In this document: piece after piece, positions 44,851 to 54,465 of the stretch
How positions within the stretch are numbered: the stretch's first letter is position 1
Layout of the letters: each line of letters opens with the position of its first letter
Source: an uncultured Verrucomicrobiales bacterium
GTDB taxonomy: Bacteria; Verrucomicrobiota; Verrucomicrobiia; Verrucomicrobiales; DEV007
Length of the DNA: 57,785 bases
Assembly: GCA_937922595.1 (NCBI GenBank)
Contig: CALAIY010000098.1
Location: 1 to 57,785, forward strand
Direction of reading: 5' to 3'
Translations under genes and position numbers: made by a program
The notes under the pieces: model-generated
What the model was told of the DNA's origin: nothing
Seen by the model: the letters and a program-made list of their open reading frames with translations, nothing else
Databases searched by the model: none

Positions 44851-46332
44851 ATGAAATCCCCCGCACTCATGGTCGCCACCGCTCTCACCAGCGCAACGAC
44901 AGTCTTCGCCGGTTCCTCGACTTCCGACGCAGCCCCTCCAATCCCCCTCACCATCGAGCAACCCATCTCCCTCTGGGAAGTGACCGCAGCCGCAGGCCTC
45001 GGCCTCACCTCGGGAAATAGCGATACCCTCGCAGCTTCCGCCCAGATCCTCGCCACCTATGTCACCGACAAACGCGAGTTTTACACCGGAGCCGATTACT
45101 TCTACAGCGAGACCAACGGCGAAGAGACCACGAGCAACTACCGCGCCTTCGCTGATTACAACCGCCTCCTCTCCGAGCGCTTCTACCTCGGCCTCGCCAC
45201 CGAATACTTCGTAGACGACCAGGCCGGGATCGACTACCGCGCCTCCGCCGTCCCCCTCCTAGGCTACTACCTCATCAAAAACGACACCGCTAAGCTCGCC
45301 CTCGAAGCAGGCTTCGGCTACCTCTGGGAAGACCAAGGCACAAAAAACGAATACACCACCGTCCGCGCCGCCCAGCGCTTCGAGCTCGCACTCAGCGACC
45401 GCGTTTCCCTCTGGGAAAAAGTAATCTACTCTGCCGAAGCCGGTGATTTTGATAATTACACCCTCAGCGCAGAAGTAGGCATCAGCACCCGCCTCTCCGA
45501 TAGCTGGGCACTCCGCACCGTCGCCCGCAATAGCTACGACGCCACACCCGCCGCTGGAGCCAAGGAAAACGATCTTTCCATCCTCAGCGGCCTCTCCTAC
45601 ACCCTCGGAGGCATCAAAACCGCCGCCGCCCCCAGCGGTCGCCCAAGCCTCTTCCCCGGAGCCCCCGGCCCCGCCGGTGATCCCGCATCTGGCTGGACCC
45701 GCAGCGCCGCCTTCGGCCTCGCCCTCACCGATGGCAATTCCGATACCCTCCTCTACACCGCAGATATCCTCGCCGATTACCGAAGCGATGAATTCGAGCT
45801 CTTCCTCGGCCTCTCCGGCGCCTACGGAGAAAACGACGGCGTGACCAATACCGAGAAAGTCGCCACTTCCGCTCAATTCAACAAGCTCCTCACGGAAACC
45901 CTCTTCCTCGGAATCCAAGCCCCCTTCCTCTACGACGCCGTAGCCGACGTCGATTACCGCGTCGTCCCAGCCCTCACGCTTGGAACCTACCTCATCAAAA
46001 ACGACACCGCCTCCCTCAGCTTCGAAGCCGGTCCCGCCTACACCTTTGAAAAAGTAAGTGGCGTCGCAGACGAATACTTCTCCCTCGTAGCCGCCGAGAA
46101 ATTCGCCCTCGCGCTCAACGACACCGTCACCTTCAGCCAAAACGCCGGAATTAATTACGACCCCTCCAATTCCGATAATTATATCCTCACCGGCGGAGCC
46201 GCCATCACCGTAGGAATCACCGACCACCTCGCCCTCAAAACCGGCATCAGCGTCACCTACGACAACACCCCTGCAGCCGGCCTCAAGAAAGAGGACGTCC
46301 TCCTCAGCAGCTCCATCGCCCTGAAGTTCTAA
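44851..46332 (+). CDS. Double-DUF481 outer-membrane beta-barrel protein
   Basis: A 493-residue protein with signal peptide (about 1-20, TVFAGS). It holds two homologous DUF481 domains in tandem, about 40-258 and 285-493. Each starts with xxGLxLTxGNSDTL, has a YYLIKNDTA/TYLIKNDTA segment and ends with NTPAAG..KEND/KKED. Members of DUF481 (YdiY) are membrane-associated beta-barrels of unknown role. Divergent to oxyR. Confidence 0.88.
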   Translation: MKSPALMVATALTSATTVFAGSSTSDAAPPIPLTIEQPISLWEVTAAAGLGLTSGNSDTLAASAQILATYVTDKREFYTGADYFYSETNGEETTSNYRAFADYNRLLSERFYLGLATEYFVDDQAGIDYRASAVPLLGYYLIKNDTAKLALEAGFGYLWEDQGTKNEYTTVRAAQRFELALSDRVSLWEKVIYSAEAGDFDNYTLSAEVGISTRLSDSWALRTVARNSYDATPAAGAKENDLSILSGLSYTLGGIKTAAAPSGRPSLFPGAPGPAGDPASGWTRSAAFGLALTDGNSDTLLYTADILADYRSDEFELFLGLSGAYGENDGVTNTEKVATSAQFNKLLTETLFLGIQAPFLYDAVADVDYRVVPALTLGTYLIKNDTASLSFEAGPAYTFEKVSGVADEYFSLVAAEKFALALNDTVTFSQNAGINYDPSNSDNYILTGGAAITVGITDHLALKTGISVTYDNTPAAGLKKEDVLLSSSIALKF

Positions 46333-46360
46333 AATCACCAAGACCCACTTACACACAGAA

Positions 46361-46397
46361 ACGCCGACCCGGGTTCCCCCAGGTCGGCGTTTTTTTT
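46361..46397 (+). terminator. Terminator of the DUF481 gene
   Basis: Stem ACGCCGACC 46361-46369 with GGTCGGCGT 46382-46390 and a T8 run to 46397. Confidence 0.93.
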
Positions 46398-46424
46398 GTT
46401 AAGAGTCTTTGTAAACCCTTCCCC

Positions 46425-47507
46425 CTACTCCACCGGGGATAATACGAAGGGATATCTGCGATTCGCATTCCACTCACCCACATAGATATTTCCCGCATCA
46501 TCCACGCAAAGATCGTGGCCATGAACGAAAACCTTTTCCGTCTGATGATAGGGAGCATCGGAAGTCCCGCCCAATGAGGCGATCACCTCTTTCGTCTTCC
46601 GATCCAGCACCATGACAAAGCCGGAGCCATGCCCCTTTCTCCCGGTGCCATCCTTCTTCGACCAGCAGACCGCCGTGTACATCTTATCCCCCTTGATACA
46701 AAGCTGCCCTGCGTAAGCACCCGGCAGCTCTATCGTCTTCTCCGGAAGGTGTTTCCCCATCAGGGTAAATGCTTTGATCTTCGTCTCATCACGTGAAGAC
46801 ACCCACACCACTGGATCTTCCCCCTCATTTATCTCGATAGAAATTCCGTGAGCATTCTTGAGTGTAGACTCATCTTTCGTCCGGCCTCCCCAGCGGCGAA
46901 TTAGCTCACCAGTAGGAGTCATCTCAAAAATCCGATCCGAAGCATATCCATCGACCACGAGAATCGTATTCTGTGGAGTCACCGCGACGTCACACGGCAT
47001 AAATTGCTTAGCTCCCGGTTTTCCAATTCCCATCTCAAATGGAGTGGGAAACTTCGTCACCACCGTACCATCCTTTTTCACAATAGAAATCCGTCCATTG
47101 CTAGGATGTGACTTCCAGCCCTCCGCCTCGAAGTGCCAGCCACAGTCCACATGAATGAGATGCTCCTCACCATCCAGCATAATCACATCGATTCCGTGCC
47201 CACCGACGAGCCCTTCACCAAAACTTCTCACAAAAGTGCCATCTTTCTGAAACACCAAAAACGCGTTTTTTGGATGATCCGTCACCAAATAAAGCAGCCC
47301 ATCCGCCCCCTCGATCATCGCGTGTGAATTGATCACCGGAGCCTGCTCCGGCGTCACCTTCGCCCAATTTGCATTCAATTTGTAACGATGATCACCAGAA
47401 CCAAGCACTGAGCCATCGATATGCTCAAATTTTTTCGAAGGCGGCCCACTCGAATCGTGGGCTGCTGCGGTGATGACGGAACAGAGAAGAAAAGCAAGAA
47501 TTCGCAT
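46425..47507 (-). CDS. Secreted NHL-type six-bladed beta-propeller
   Basis: A 360-residue protein; signal peptide about 1-16 (TAAAHD). The sequence shows NHL-like blades (GDGLLYLVTDHP.., FVRSFGEGLVGGHGI, DVAVTPQNTILVVDGYASDRIFEM, GRTKDESTLKNAHGI, DLCVDDAGNIYVGEWNANR). Similar propellers act in secreted lyases, hydrolases or as binding modules. ATG 47507 is chosen; the longer frame continues into the promoter region of the carbonic anhydrase gene. Confidence 0.85.
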   Translation of the reverse strand: MRILAFLLCSVITAAAHDSSGPPSKKFEHIDGSVLGSGDHRYKLNANWAKVTPEQAPVINSHAMIEGADGLLYLVTDHPKNAFLVFQKDGTFVRSFGEGLVGGHGIDVIMLDGEEHLIHVDCGWHFEAEGWKSHPSNGRISIVKKDGTVVTKFPTPFEMGIGKPGAKQFMPCDVAVTPQNTILVVDGYASDRIFEMTPTGELIRRWGGRTKDESTLKNAHGISIEINEGEDPVVWVSSRDETKIKAFTLMGKHLPEKTIELPGAYAGQLCIKGDKMYTAVCWSKKDGTGRKGHGSGFVMVLDRKTKEVIASLGGTSDAPYHQTEKVFVHGHDLCVDDAGNIYVGEWNANRRYPFVLSPVE

Positions 47508-47672
47508 AGCAACGCACAATGGGAGACTGAAAAAAAAGCGCAAGAAGGAGCGCACAAAAAACATGCCATCCTTGTCGTATTTTCCTGAAATCTCTTTTGT
47601 CTTCGACGACGTATTAACGCACGCGAGCCGATCCAGAGTTCGCAATACCACCTGAAAATCAGACCCACCACC

Positions 47673-48371
47673 ATGAAAACAACACTCATTCTCGCCGCCA
47701 GCCTCGCCTGCTCCGCTCCCCTCTTTGCCAAAGATGCCAAGCAAATGCCCGTGACTGCGGAAGAGCAGAAAGCCATGTCACCCGACGCCGTAATCGCCGA
47801 CCTGATGGCCGGAAACAAACGTTACGTCGCCGGCAAACTCACCGATCTAAACATCAAGGAAAACATCAAGGCCACCGCCAAAAGCCAGTTTCCGAAAGCC
47901 GTCATCCTCTCCTGCCTCGATTCACGCGTCCCCGTAGAAAACGTCTTCGACCAAGGCATTGGCGATATTTTCGTCGGTCGTGTCGCCGGAAACGTCGAAA
48001 ACGTCGATATGCTCGGCTCCTTCGAATTCGCAACAAAGCTTGCCGGATCGAAAGTCGTCATGGTCCTCGGCCACACCGCATGCGGTGCCGTAAAAGGAGC
48101 CTGCGACCACGCCAAACTCGGCAACCTCACAGCACTCCTCGATAGCATCCAGCCCGCCGTGAAAGCAGTCGAAAGCCAGTACCCCGAAGATCAGCGCAAT
48201 TCCAAAAACATCGAATACGTAAACAAAGTCGTCGTTGAAAACGTGAAAATGACAGTAGCCGATATCCGCAAGGGCAGCGAAGTCCTCGCCGAAATGGAAA
48301 AAGCCGGTGAAATCAAAATCATCGGAGCCCTCTACGACCTCGCCACCGGTGAAGTCACCATGGTGAAGTAA
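47673..48371 (+). CDS. Secreted beta-class carbonic anhydrase
   Basis: A 232-residue beta-CA with signal peptide (cleavage near residue 19). Zinc ligands and the Asp-Arg dyad are Cys81, Asp83, Arg85 in LSCLDSRVPVE, with His134 and Cys137 in GHTACGAVKG. It interconverts CO2 and bicarbonate, here most likely in the periplasm. A terminator follows. Alternative: an authentic cytoplasmic enzyme with a hydrophobic start, less likely. Confidence 0.93.
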   Translation: MKTTLILAASLACSAPLFAKDAKQMPVTAEEQKAMSPDAVIADLMAGNKRYVAGKLTDLNIKENIKATAKSQFPKAVILSCLDSRVPVENVFDQGIGDIFVGRVAGNVENVDMLGSFEFATKLAGSKVVMVLGHTACGAVKGACDHAKLGNLTALLDSIQPAVKAVESQYPEDQRNSKNIEYVNKVVVENVKMTVADIRKGSEVLAEMEKAGEIKIIGALYDLATGEVTMVK

Positions 48372-48391
48372 TCGACCACGCCTCTCTAATA

Positions 48392-48426
48392 AGCCCGCCC
48401 GGCCACCATGCCGCGTGGGCTTTTTT
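48392..48426 (+). terminator. Terminator of the carbonic anhydrase gene
   Basis: Stem AGCCCGC 48392-48398 with GTGGGCT 48415-48421 (one G-T), an inner CGGC/GCCG, and T6. Confidence 0.82.
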
Positions 48427-48544
48427 ATGCACTCACCGCCCCTCAAAAAAAGCAATCAATTCTCTCCATAAAGCGCTATAATCTCGCTATATCCCTTTAC
48501 TCAATGGGCTTCCTCGCCGCACCCGGAAGACCAGCCTTCTCCAA

Positions 48545-49471
48545 ATGCTCATAAAAACGGTGCTTCCAATCCTCCTGTGGCCGCTTTTCGCGTCAGCAGG
48601 CACCATCGTCCTTGAGCCGATGAAGGACACGACGTTGTACGAAGATGTGGCAGGCCCACTCGGAAATGGAGCCGGGGACTTCCTCTTTGTAGGACGTACG
48701 CGCCAGCCTCCACCAATTGGCACCACCGGCTCACAGGGGCAATTGCGGCGCACCCTACTGCAATTTGCCGTAGAAAACGCGATCCCCGCTGGAGCCATCG
48801 TAGTTTCAGCGAAGCTGGAGCTCACCGTATCAAAAGTACCAAGCCTAATGCCCGCGACCCAAGTTTCGATCCACCGGCTACTCGATGAATGGGGCGAAGG
48901 GACTTCGAATGCCAGCGCTGGAGAAGGAGCCGGTATTTTCCCATCCGCGATGGATGCAACCTGGAGTGAACGTTTTTTCAATGAAACGCCAGCCCGAGAA
49001 TGGGTCGCACAAGGCGGAGATTTTGTCCCCGCAGCAAGCGCGTTGGCAACCGTCACAGGACAAGACATCCGCTACTCCTGGGAAAGCCTCTCACTTACCC
49101 AGGATGTATCGCAATGGATCTCAGGCGCAGTGCCCAACCACGGCTGGATGGTCATCGGCGATGAATCCGTAATCCTCACCGCAAAACGCTTCAATTCTCG
49201 CGAAAACCCCAATGTAGCCACGAGGCCAAACCTCACCCTCAGCTACCTATTCCCCACCGAAGTTACAGGCTCTTTACCAATGAGTAATGGCTCCGTCGCC
49301 GTTAGCTTCACCACAGCGTTGGGGCAAAATTACACGATCGAATCAAGCACAACGCTCTCGGAATGGGATACCATGCCACCTGTAGCAGGTGATGGATCGG
49401 AAATAACAGCGATTGTCCCCGCTCCAGCAGGCGAACGCCGTCTTTTCATACGAATCAAGACGTCAGACTGA
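48545..49471 (+). CDS. Secreted DNRLRE domain protein with STDLxxW-type C-terminal module
   Basis: A 308-residue protein; signal peptide about 1-18. The DNRLRE/CBM96-like domain (DTTLYEDVAGPLGNGAGDFLFVGRT..., RRTLLQF.V) is followed by SMAL-type beta-rich segments and a C-terminal module with YTIESSTTLSEWDTM and RLFIRIK. DNRLRE domains are non-catalytic and common in surface and polysaccharide-linked proteins. It is not obviously co-transcribed with the next operon (92-base gap). Confidence 0.86.
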   Translation: MLIKTVLPILLWPLFASAGTIVLEPMKDTTLYEDVAGPLGNGAGDFLFVGRTRQPPPIGTTGSQGQLRRTLLQFAVENAIPAGAIVVSAKLELTVSKVPSLMPATQVSIHRLLDEWGEGTSNASAGEGAGIFPSAMDATWSERFFNETPAREWVAQGGDFVPAASALATVTGQDIRYSWESLSLTQDVSQWISGAVPNHGWMVIGDESVILTAKRFNSRENPNVATRPNLTLSYLFPTEVTGSLPMSNGSVAVSFTTALGQNYTIESSTTLSEWDTMPPVAGDGSEITAIVPAPAGERRLFIRIKTSD

Positions 49472-49563
49472 AGAGAGGTGGAAAACCCCGTCTGCGTGGA
49501 CGATGTTCCACATGATAGATGCCCTCGTGTGCGTCGTAAAAGAGATCACCGCATCGCTAAGAA

Positions 49564-52002
49564 ATGATTAAGCCATCCTCCATCTTCGCCGCACTTTTCG
49601 TAGCGGCCTTACCAGCATCAGCTGAGGTCACATTCAACGCGGATATCCGCCCGATCCTGTCTAAGAAATGTGTCCAGTGCCACGGCCCAGATGCCGAGCA
49701 TCGGAAAGCCGATCTCCGGCTCGACATCGCCGATACCGACGAAGGAGCCCACCGGGTGAAAGACGATGTCTACATCCTAAAGCCAGGCGACCTCGAAAAC
49801 AGCGAACTCTGGTATCGCATCATCACCGATGATGAAGACGACGTCATGCCGCCGCCGGATTCACACGTCAAAGGCATCACCCCAGAAGAAAAAGCCCTCA
49901 TTGAAGAGTGGATCCTCACCGGAGCCCAATACGAAGATTTCTGGGCTTTCGTCCCACCAAGCGAGCCCAGCATTCCCGAAGTCTCCGAAAAGCAGTGGAG
50001 CGATGAACCCATCGATCAATTTGTCCTCGCCAAATTAGAATCGAAAGAACGTCTTCCCTCCCCAAAGGCAGACAAGCGCACCCTCATTCGTCGCGCCACA
50101 CTCGATCTTACAGGCCTGCCCCCGACACTCGATGAAATAGACGCCTTCCTCAAAGACACCTCAAAAGACGCCTACACAAAGCTCGTAGACCGCCTTCTGG
50201 CAAAACCCCAATACGGCGAGCACATGACCAAATACTGGCTCGACCTCGTCCGCTTCGGCGACACAAACGGGATGCACCACGACCACTACCGCGAGGCCAG
50301 CCCTTACCGCGATTGGGTCATTCGTTCATTCAATGACAATCTTGGTTACGACGACTTTCTCACCTACCAAGTGGCGGGCGACCTCTATGAAAACCCAACC
50401 ACCGATCAGCTAGTAGCCTCCGGCTTCAACCGCCTCCACCTCATCATCGACGCTGGCACAGCACTCCCTGAAGAAAGCTTCGCTAAAAACGTAATCGATC
50501 GCGTCTCCTCTGTCGGCACCGCGTTCATGGGTCTTACACTCCAATGCGCCGTCTGCCACGATCATAAATTTGATCCCATCACGCAGAAAGATTTTTTCCA
50601 AATCTACGCGTTTTTCAACAACCTCGATGCAGAGCCTGAGACCACCGGAAAGCGCAGCGGCCCAGATTTCCGTCGTGGCCTTCAAAAGCCCTTCCTTGAA
50701 TTCCCCACCCCCGAGCAAGAAGAAACCCGCCTTCTCCTCAAAGCGGATGTCATAGCCGCAAGCGCACAACTTCGTGCAGCAAAAGCACTTCAACAAGCAT
50801 CGGATGACGCAAACAAATCGGATAAAAAAATTAAGACACTCGCCGCCAGCCTAAAAAAGGCAGAAGAGACTCTCGAAAAGCATATCATCACGATTCCCGG
50901 AACACTCATCAGTAAAGAGCGCGATGAAGTCCGCCCCACTCACATCCACATCCGCGGAAATTACGATCAGCTCGGCGACATCGTAGAACGCGATAGCCCA
51001 CACTTCCTCCCCCCAATGCCAAAAAAGGAAGGAGCCCAAAACCGCATGGATTTCGCCAAGTGGCTCATCGATCCAGGGAATCCACTCACAGCGCGCGTCG
51101 CAGTGAATCGTCTCTGGCAGCAATTTTTCGGAGTAGGTCTCGTAAAGACCTCTGAAGACTTTGGCGCTCAAGGCGAATGGCCAAGCCACCCGAAGTTACT
51201 CGATCACCTCGCTTACAACTTCATGGAATCCGGTTGGGACATCAAAGATACCGTCCGCACCATCGTTCTCACCGAAGCTTATCAGCAATCATCCAAAGCC
51301 AAGCCTCAGCAATTCCGAGATGATCCAGACAATCGCCTCCTTGCCCGTGGATCCCGCTTCCGCCTCGATTCCGAAGTCGTCCGCGATCAGATTCTAGCCC
51401 TCAGCGGCAACTTAAATCTCGAGCTCTACGGCAAAAGCGTAAAGCCCCCCCAGCCCGATGGACTCTGGGAGACAGTCACCATGCCTCACACCTTCCCCAG
51501 ATCCTATAAGACCAGCTCTGGAGACGATATCTATCGCCGCAGCCTTTACACTTTCTGGAAACGCTCGATTCCCCTTCCACAAATGACGATCTTCGATGCA
51601 CCCTCCCGCGAAGCCTGTATTGCGCGCCGCGAGCGCACCAACACGCCGCTCCAAGCACTCGTTCTCATGAACGAAGAACAATACTTCGATGCCGCCACTT
51701 ACTTCGCATCCGACCTACTTAAGCAAAACGACCTTCCCGAAAACAAAAAAATCGAACACGCTTACCAAAAGGTAACCTCACAAATCCCCGACGCAGACAC
51801 CACACTCCAGCTTCTAGGAGGCCTCGATACCTTCCGCGAGTTTTACAGCGAAGAACCAAAACTCGCTGCCGATATGATTTCAAAGAGCAGCAAACAAGAA
51901 GTCCGCGAAATCAAAGAGCCAGGGAAACAGGCCGAATTCGCCGCGTGGACGATGCTCGCCCACTCCCTACTAAACCTCGATACAACCAAAACCCGAGAGT
52001 AA
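49564..52002 (+). CDS. Planctomycete-type cytochrome c/DUF1549/DUF1553 protein
   Basis: An 812-residue secreted protein (signal peptide about 1-19). PSCyt1 domain with CVQCH at about residues 36-40; DUF1549 about 145-360 with a second CxxCH in CAVCHDHKFDP; a short coiled coil near 400-440; and DUF1553 about 495-780. The pair with DUF1501 is a hallmark of PVC genomes and is thought to process polysaccharides via a heme protein. The role is not experimentally clear. Confidence 0.94.
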   Translation: MIKPSSIFAALFVAALPASAEVTFNADIRPILSKKCVQCHGPDAEHRKADLRLDIADTDEGAHRVKDDVYILKPGDLENSELWYRIITDDEDDVMPPPDSHVKGITPEEKALIEEWILTGAQYEDFWAFVPPSEPSIPEVSEKQWSDEPIDQFVLAKLESKERLPSPKADKRTLIRRATLDLTGLPPTLDEIDAFLKDTSKDAYTKLVDRLLAKPQYGEHMTKYWLDLVRFGDTNGMHHDHYREASPYRDWVIRSFNDNLGYDDFLTYQVAGDLYENPTTDQLVASGFNRLHLIIDAGTALPEESFAKNVIDRVSSVGTAFMGLTLQCAVCHDHKFDPITQKDFFQIYAFFNNLDAEPETTGKRSGPDFRRGLQKPFLEFPTPEQEETRLLLKADVIAASAQLRAAKALQQASDDANKSDKKIKTLAASLKKAEETLEKHIITIPGTLISKERDEVRPTHIHIRGNYDQLGDIVERDSPHFLPPMPKKEGAQNRMDFAKWLIDPGNPLTARVAVNRLWQQFFGVGLVKTSEDFGAQGEWPSHPKLLDHLAYNFMESGWDIKDTVRTIVLTEAYQQSSKAKPQQFRDDPDNRLLARGSRFRLDSEVVRDQILALSGNLNLELYGKSVKPPQPDGLWETVTMPHTFPRSYKTSSGDDIYRRSLYTFWKRSIPLPQMTIFDAPSREACIARRERTNTPLQALVLMNEEQYFDAATYFASDLLKQNDLPENKKIEHAYQKVTSQIPDADTTLQLLGGLDTFREFYSEEPKLAADMISKSSKQEVREIKEPGKQAEFAAWTMLAHSLLNLDTTKTRE

Positions 52003-52003
52003 G

Positions 52004-53470
52004 ATGAAGCTTCCCGAGACCGACCTCCTTCAAAGTTTTAACAACGCCCAACATCGGAGGCAATTCCTCAAGACCTCAGCAATGGGTCTTGGAGCATCCG
52101 TCATGGGCTCGCTCCTCGGCGGCACCACCCAGGCCACCGCCGGTATGGACACCGGCTTTGCCAATAAGACTGGCCCAAAAGCCAAGCGCGTGATCTTCCT
52201 CTTCATGGCCGGCGCTCCGAGCCAGATGGATCTATTTGATCATAAGCCCAAGCTTGGAAAGCTCTTCAATACTCCCCTCCCCGATAGTATCACCAACGGT
52301 CAACGTGTAACCACGATGACCAAAGGGAAAGAGAAACTCATCGCTCCTTCGATGTTCAAATTTTCCAAGCATGGAAAATCTGGCATGGAGATGAGTGAGC
52401 TGCTCCCTCACCTCGGCAAAGTTGCCGATGATATCTGCCTCATTCGCTCGACCCATACAGATTCCATCAACCACGATCCTGGGAAAACCCTTTTCTGCAC
52501 CGGCACCGAAATCCCCGGAAAAGCAAGCATGGGCTCCTGGCTCAGCTACGGGCTCGGCAAAATGAATCAGGACTTACCCGATTTTGTCGTGCTGAATTCA
52601 GCCTTCTGGAGCGGCGATAAATCAAACGTCCAAGCACTTCAAAGCAGGCTCTGGGGATCCGGATTTCTCCCCTCCATGCACCAAGGCGTCGCCTTCCAAC
52701 CTGCCGGAGACCCCGTCCTTTTCCTAAGTAATCCCGCCGGCGTCAGCCGCAAGGCGCGGCATAAGATGCTCGATCTCGTTTCTGGCCTAAACCAAAAACA
52801 CTTCACCGAAGTAGGCGACCCAGAAATCCAGACCACGATTGCGCAGCAAGAAATGGCCTTCCGTATGCAAATGTCCGTCCCTGAGCTTGCCGATTTATCC
52901 GACGAGCCAGATCACGTCTACGACCTCTACGGCCCCGAATCACGAAAAAGCGGCAGCTTCGCGCGAAACTGCCTAATCGCCCGGCGCATGGCCGAGCGCG
53001 ACGTCCGCTTCATCCAGCTATTCCACCGCGGGTGGGATCACCACGTAGGACTTCCAGGTAAAATCAGAGGCCAGGCTTACGATGTAGATCAAGCCTGCTC
53101 AGGGCTTATCCAAGATCTCAAGCAACGCGGCCTTCTTGAAGATACCCTCGTGGTATTCGCAGGCGAATTCGGCCGTACGACCTACTGCCAAGGCACCCTA
53201 AAACATGATCAATATGGCCGCGACCACCACCCAAGGTGCTTCACCACATGGATGGCAGGAGCCGGAGTAAAAGGCGGCCTTACCTACGGCGCTACGGACG
53301 AATTCTCCTACAACATCGCAGAAAACCCCGTCCACGTGCGCGACTTCAATGCCACGATCCTCAACCGCCTAGGAATCGATCACAACAAGCTCGTCTTCCC
53401 CTTCCTCGGTCTCGATCAGAAGCTCACCGGAGTAGATCCCGCATACGTCGTGAAGGACATCTTGACGTGA
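52004..53470 (+). CDS. DUF1501 (Tat-exported) protein
   Basis: A 488-residue protein starting with a Tat-like signal (RRQFLKTSAMG, about residues 18-50). The remainder belongs to DUF1501, an alkaline-phosphatase-superfamily-like fold (VIFLFMAGAPSQMDLFDHKP, HTDSINHDPG, VFAGEFGRTTYCQG, KHDQYGRDHHPRCFTTWMAG). One base separates it from the DUF1549/DUF1553 gene, so they form one operon. Confidence 0.94.
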   Translation: MKLPETDLLQSFNNAQHRRQFLKTSAMGLGASVMGSLLGGTTQATAGMDTGFANKTGPKAKRVIFLFMAGAPSQMDLFDHKPKLGKLFNTPLPDSITNGQRVTTMTKGKEKLIAPSMFKFSKHGKSGMEMSELLPHLGKVADDICLIRSTHTDSINHDPGKTLFCTGTEIPGKASMGSWLSYGLGKMNQDLPDFVVLNSAFWSGDKSNVQALQSRLWGSGFLPSMHQGVAFQPAGDPVLFLSNPAGVSRKARHKMLDLVSGLNQKHFTEVGDPEIQTTIAQQEMAFRMQMSVPELADLSDEPDHVYDLYGPESRKSGSFARNCLIARRMAERDVRFIQLFHRGWDHHVGLPGKIRGQAYDVDQACSGLIQDLKQRGLLEDTLVVFAGEFGRTTYCQGTLKHDQYGRDHHPRCFTTWMAGAGVKGGLTYGATDEFSYNIAENPVHVRDFNATILNRLGIDHNKLVFPFLGLDQKLTGVDPAYVVKDILT

Positions 53471-53535
53471 TTACCGAAAGATTAAACGCTCCCGCCCAGC
53501 GCGCTTTCTTTCGATCTGCCAACTAAAGAATTTCA

Positions 53536-54240
53536 CTAACGCCGTCGGGTACTTAGCAAGCCTACTCCAAGTAAACACAGCATTGCCGCACTTGGCTCGG
53601 GAACCACGTTAAATAGCTGCACTTCGCTGAAGTGTGTGATGAAATCATCTATGTCCACAATTCCATCCAAACTTTCAGCCGAACTGAATGTGATTAAATA
53701 ATTTCTGTAAGCCCTATCGTTTTCGAACGAGACAATTTGAGAATTTTCCTCGAGAAGCGCCGCGTTCCCTCCAGCATTTCGAGCCTCAAGTAGACTCAGA
53801 TCACCTGAAGCAATCATATCGAATCGTGACATAGGAATGGCTGCACCCACATCTGTTGGGAGGCTGTTATCCGTCCCGAAAAGACGAAAGGAAATTGGAT
53901 CGGTCGCAATCTGATTTTGCCCGGCCCAGACCTGGATTTGATTTGCAACCAGCGAACCCGTCTGTGCCGAAGGCCTTACGACCAATCCAATATCAATGGG
54001 CCCAGAATAGGTATAGGGCTGGCCGACGCCATCGATAGCATTTTCAGGCCCTTCCCCAGGTGTCCACCCCGTAAAACCAGGTTCAGCGACGACAAACTCA
54101 ATTACTGAAAAATCTATATTTTCAATTAACTGCCCCCCAATCACGAAATCTCCGGGTGCAAATATCGGTGAAATCACGCTTGCAGAACTCGCACCGAATG
54201 CGGCAATTCCGAAAATTCCGGCAATTAATATCGTCTTCAT
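53536..54240 (-). CDS. PEP-CTERM sorting-domain protein
   Basis: A 234-residue secreted protein: signal peptide about 1-21 (MKTILIAGIFG), a beta-rich region with FTGWTPGEGPENAIDGVGQPYTYSG resembling a galactose-binding or discoidin-like domain, and the C-terminal VPEPSAAMLCLLGVGLLSTRRR. ATG 54240 is chosen over 54285 because the signal peptide begins there. Exosortase substrate by inference. Confidence 0.88.
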   Translation of the reverse strand: MKTILIAGIFGIAAFGASSASVISPIFAPGDFVIGGQLIENIDFSVIEFVVAEPGFTGWTPGEGPENAIDGVGQPYTYSGPIDIGLVVRPSAQTGSLVANQIQVWAGQNQIATDPISFRLFGTDNSLPTDVGAAIPMSRFDMIASGDLSLLEARNAGGNAALLEENSQIVSFENDRAYRNYLITFSSAESLDGIVDIDDFITHFSEVQLFNVVPEPSAAMLCLLGVGLLSTRRR

Positions 54241-54410
54241 TATTTTGATGAGTGGGTTTGCTATTAGACCATAAGTATAGGTCAAGATGAGGGTAAAACG
54301 AAAACCCTTTTGCCAAAATTAGTAAAATATTAAAAAGTTTGGAACTCGCCACTGATTTAGACGTGCCTGGATCCATATTAAGCGCATTCGACATCAAGGT
54401 ATAGAGCTAC

Positions 54411-54453
54411 AAAAAAACGCCTCAGACGGAGGATCCCGTCTGAGGCGTTTTTT
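54411..54453. terminator. Bidirectional terminator of htpG
   Basis: Perfect 12-base stem 54418-54429 with 54436-54447, loop AGGATC, A7 upstream and T6 downstream. On the minus strand it follows htpG by 18 bases. Confidence 0.95.
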
Positions 54454-54465
54454 GGTAGATACGCT

